47,692 nt of DNA from an uncultured Gammaproteobacteria bacterium (GTDB taxonomy: Bacteria; Pseudomonadota; Gammaproteobacteria; Steroidobacterales; Rariloculaceae), in contig CAJWKT010000003.1 of NCBI GenBank assembly GCA_913041665.1, positions 1 through 47,692 on the forward strand, in the 5' to 3' direction. Made by a program: the position numbers and the translations under genes. Shown in pieces: positions 47,288-47,692 of this stretch. The notes under the pieces were generated by a model. It ran no database searches, was not told where the DNA came from, and saw only the letters and a program-made list of their open reading frames with translations. Positions within the stretch are counted from its first letter, which is position 1. Every line of letters begins with the position of its first letter.

Positions 47288-47692
47288 TCAGAGGGATAGT
47301 GTTTCAAGCTCTGCAGGCAAATCTGTTGTCTCGCTACCCTCTGCAAGCCACTCATCCCTGCGCGCACTCCAGTTGTCCTCGTCCCATAATTCAAATTTTT
47401 TGCCCTGACCAATAAGCGTTGCTCGCCGGACAAGACTTGCAAATTCTCGAAGTTCACGAGGAAGCAGGATGCGGCCATGGCTATCCATCTCAAGTTCCGC
47501 AGAGTATCCCAACATGAGGCGCTGCAGCTGACGCGCGTCCTTATTGAGGGAAGGCAGACGAATAAGCTTTCGCTCAATCTCCTCCCAATCAGGTAGTGGG
47601 TAAATAAGTAGGCAATAATCCAGGTCCACAGTGACAATTAAATGCCCTTCGGACCGGCTCTCAAGCTGCTCCCGATATCGGCTAGGGATCGC
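47288..47692 (-). CDS. mraZ: MraZ, transcriptional regulator of the dcw cluster, partial
   Basis: MraZ is an AbrB-like ring-forming regulator that binds repeats before its own gene. The window ends inside it: the frame is open to the edge and reads AIPSRYREQLESRSEGHLIV before the internal GTG at 47629, matching the middle of family members. The second DxxGR box, MDSHGRILLPRELREFA, and the end KFELWDEDNW are present. About 134 of roughly 150 residues are here. The promoter and binding repeats lie outside. Confidence 0.95.
   Translation of the reverse strand, partial: AIPSRYREQLESRSEGHLIVTVDLDYCLLIYPLPDWEEIERKLIRLPSLNKDARQLQRLMLGYSAELEMDSHGRILLPRELREFASLVRRATLIGQGKKFELWDEDNWSARRDEWLAEGSETTDLPAELETLSL

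Noticed and set aside
1-47692. tRNA, rRNA, riboswitches and insertion sequences
   Set aside because: I saw no cloverleaf, rRNA segment, riboswitch core or transposase with terminal repeats in the gaps; short structured RNAs could still be missed by eye.

Overview
This window is a gammaproteobacterial chromosome segment. The evidence is a complete division and cell-wall (dcw) cluster running into lpxC and secA, BamD, ZapD, an LpxC/BamD outer-membrane set, a MurE with the meso-diaminopimelate DNPR motif, and the familiar pncC-recA-recX-alaS and rluD/bamD neighbourhoods. I cannot name the genus. Many genes start with TTG or GTG, and most are packed into minus-strand operons with 1 to 8 base overlaps.

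Bases 1 to about 4760 are the only accessory-looking part. They are AT-richer and loosely packed. They hold a truncated unknown gene, a small membrane-protein gene broken by frameshifts, a MORN/YwqK-type protein made of near-identical 72-bp units, an intact fused pabB-pabC gene preceded by a small hydrophobic ORF, the C-terminal remnant of a tyrosine recombinase, and a secreted MORN-repeat protein. A 135-bp block occurs directly upstream of both MORN genes, and the 5' end of the second MORN gene has a partial copy at base 335. This looks like a decayed, rearranged island.

Bases 4759 to 15122 (minus strand) hold a translation and repair block: a zinc-ribbon protein, a DUF502 membrane protein, a terminator-like hairpin, aspS, nudB, an alpha/beta hydrolase, a GT4 glycosyltransferase, pncC, thpR, recA, recX and alaS. 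The AspRS resembles the non-discriminating type.

Bases 15298 to 23442 hold clpB (with a good sigma-32-type promoter), rluD, divergent bamD, then nadE, sucD and sucC. On the plus strand, 23772 to 26112 holds pilD, coaE and zapD, convergent with mutT.

Bases 26163 to 47692 (minus strand apart from dciA) run, in transcription order from the right edge: mraZ (cut by the window end), rsmH, ftsL, ftsI, murE, murF, mraY, murD, ftsW, murG, murC, murB, ftsQ, ftsA, ftsZ, lpxC, then secA and mutT, with dciA facing lpxC. Together these make the peptidoglycan precursors, export and polymerise them at the division ring, start lipid A synthesis and drive Sec export. A ddl gene, usual between murB/murC and ftsQ, is missing, as are pgeF beside rluD, yacG beside zapD and pilBC beside pilD. 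I found no convincing new multi-gene system; the most unusual material is the decayed left-hand MORN/integrase island.
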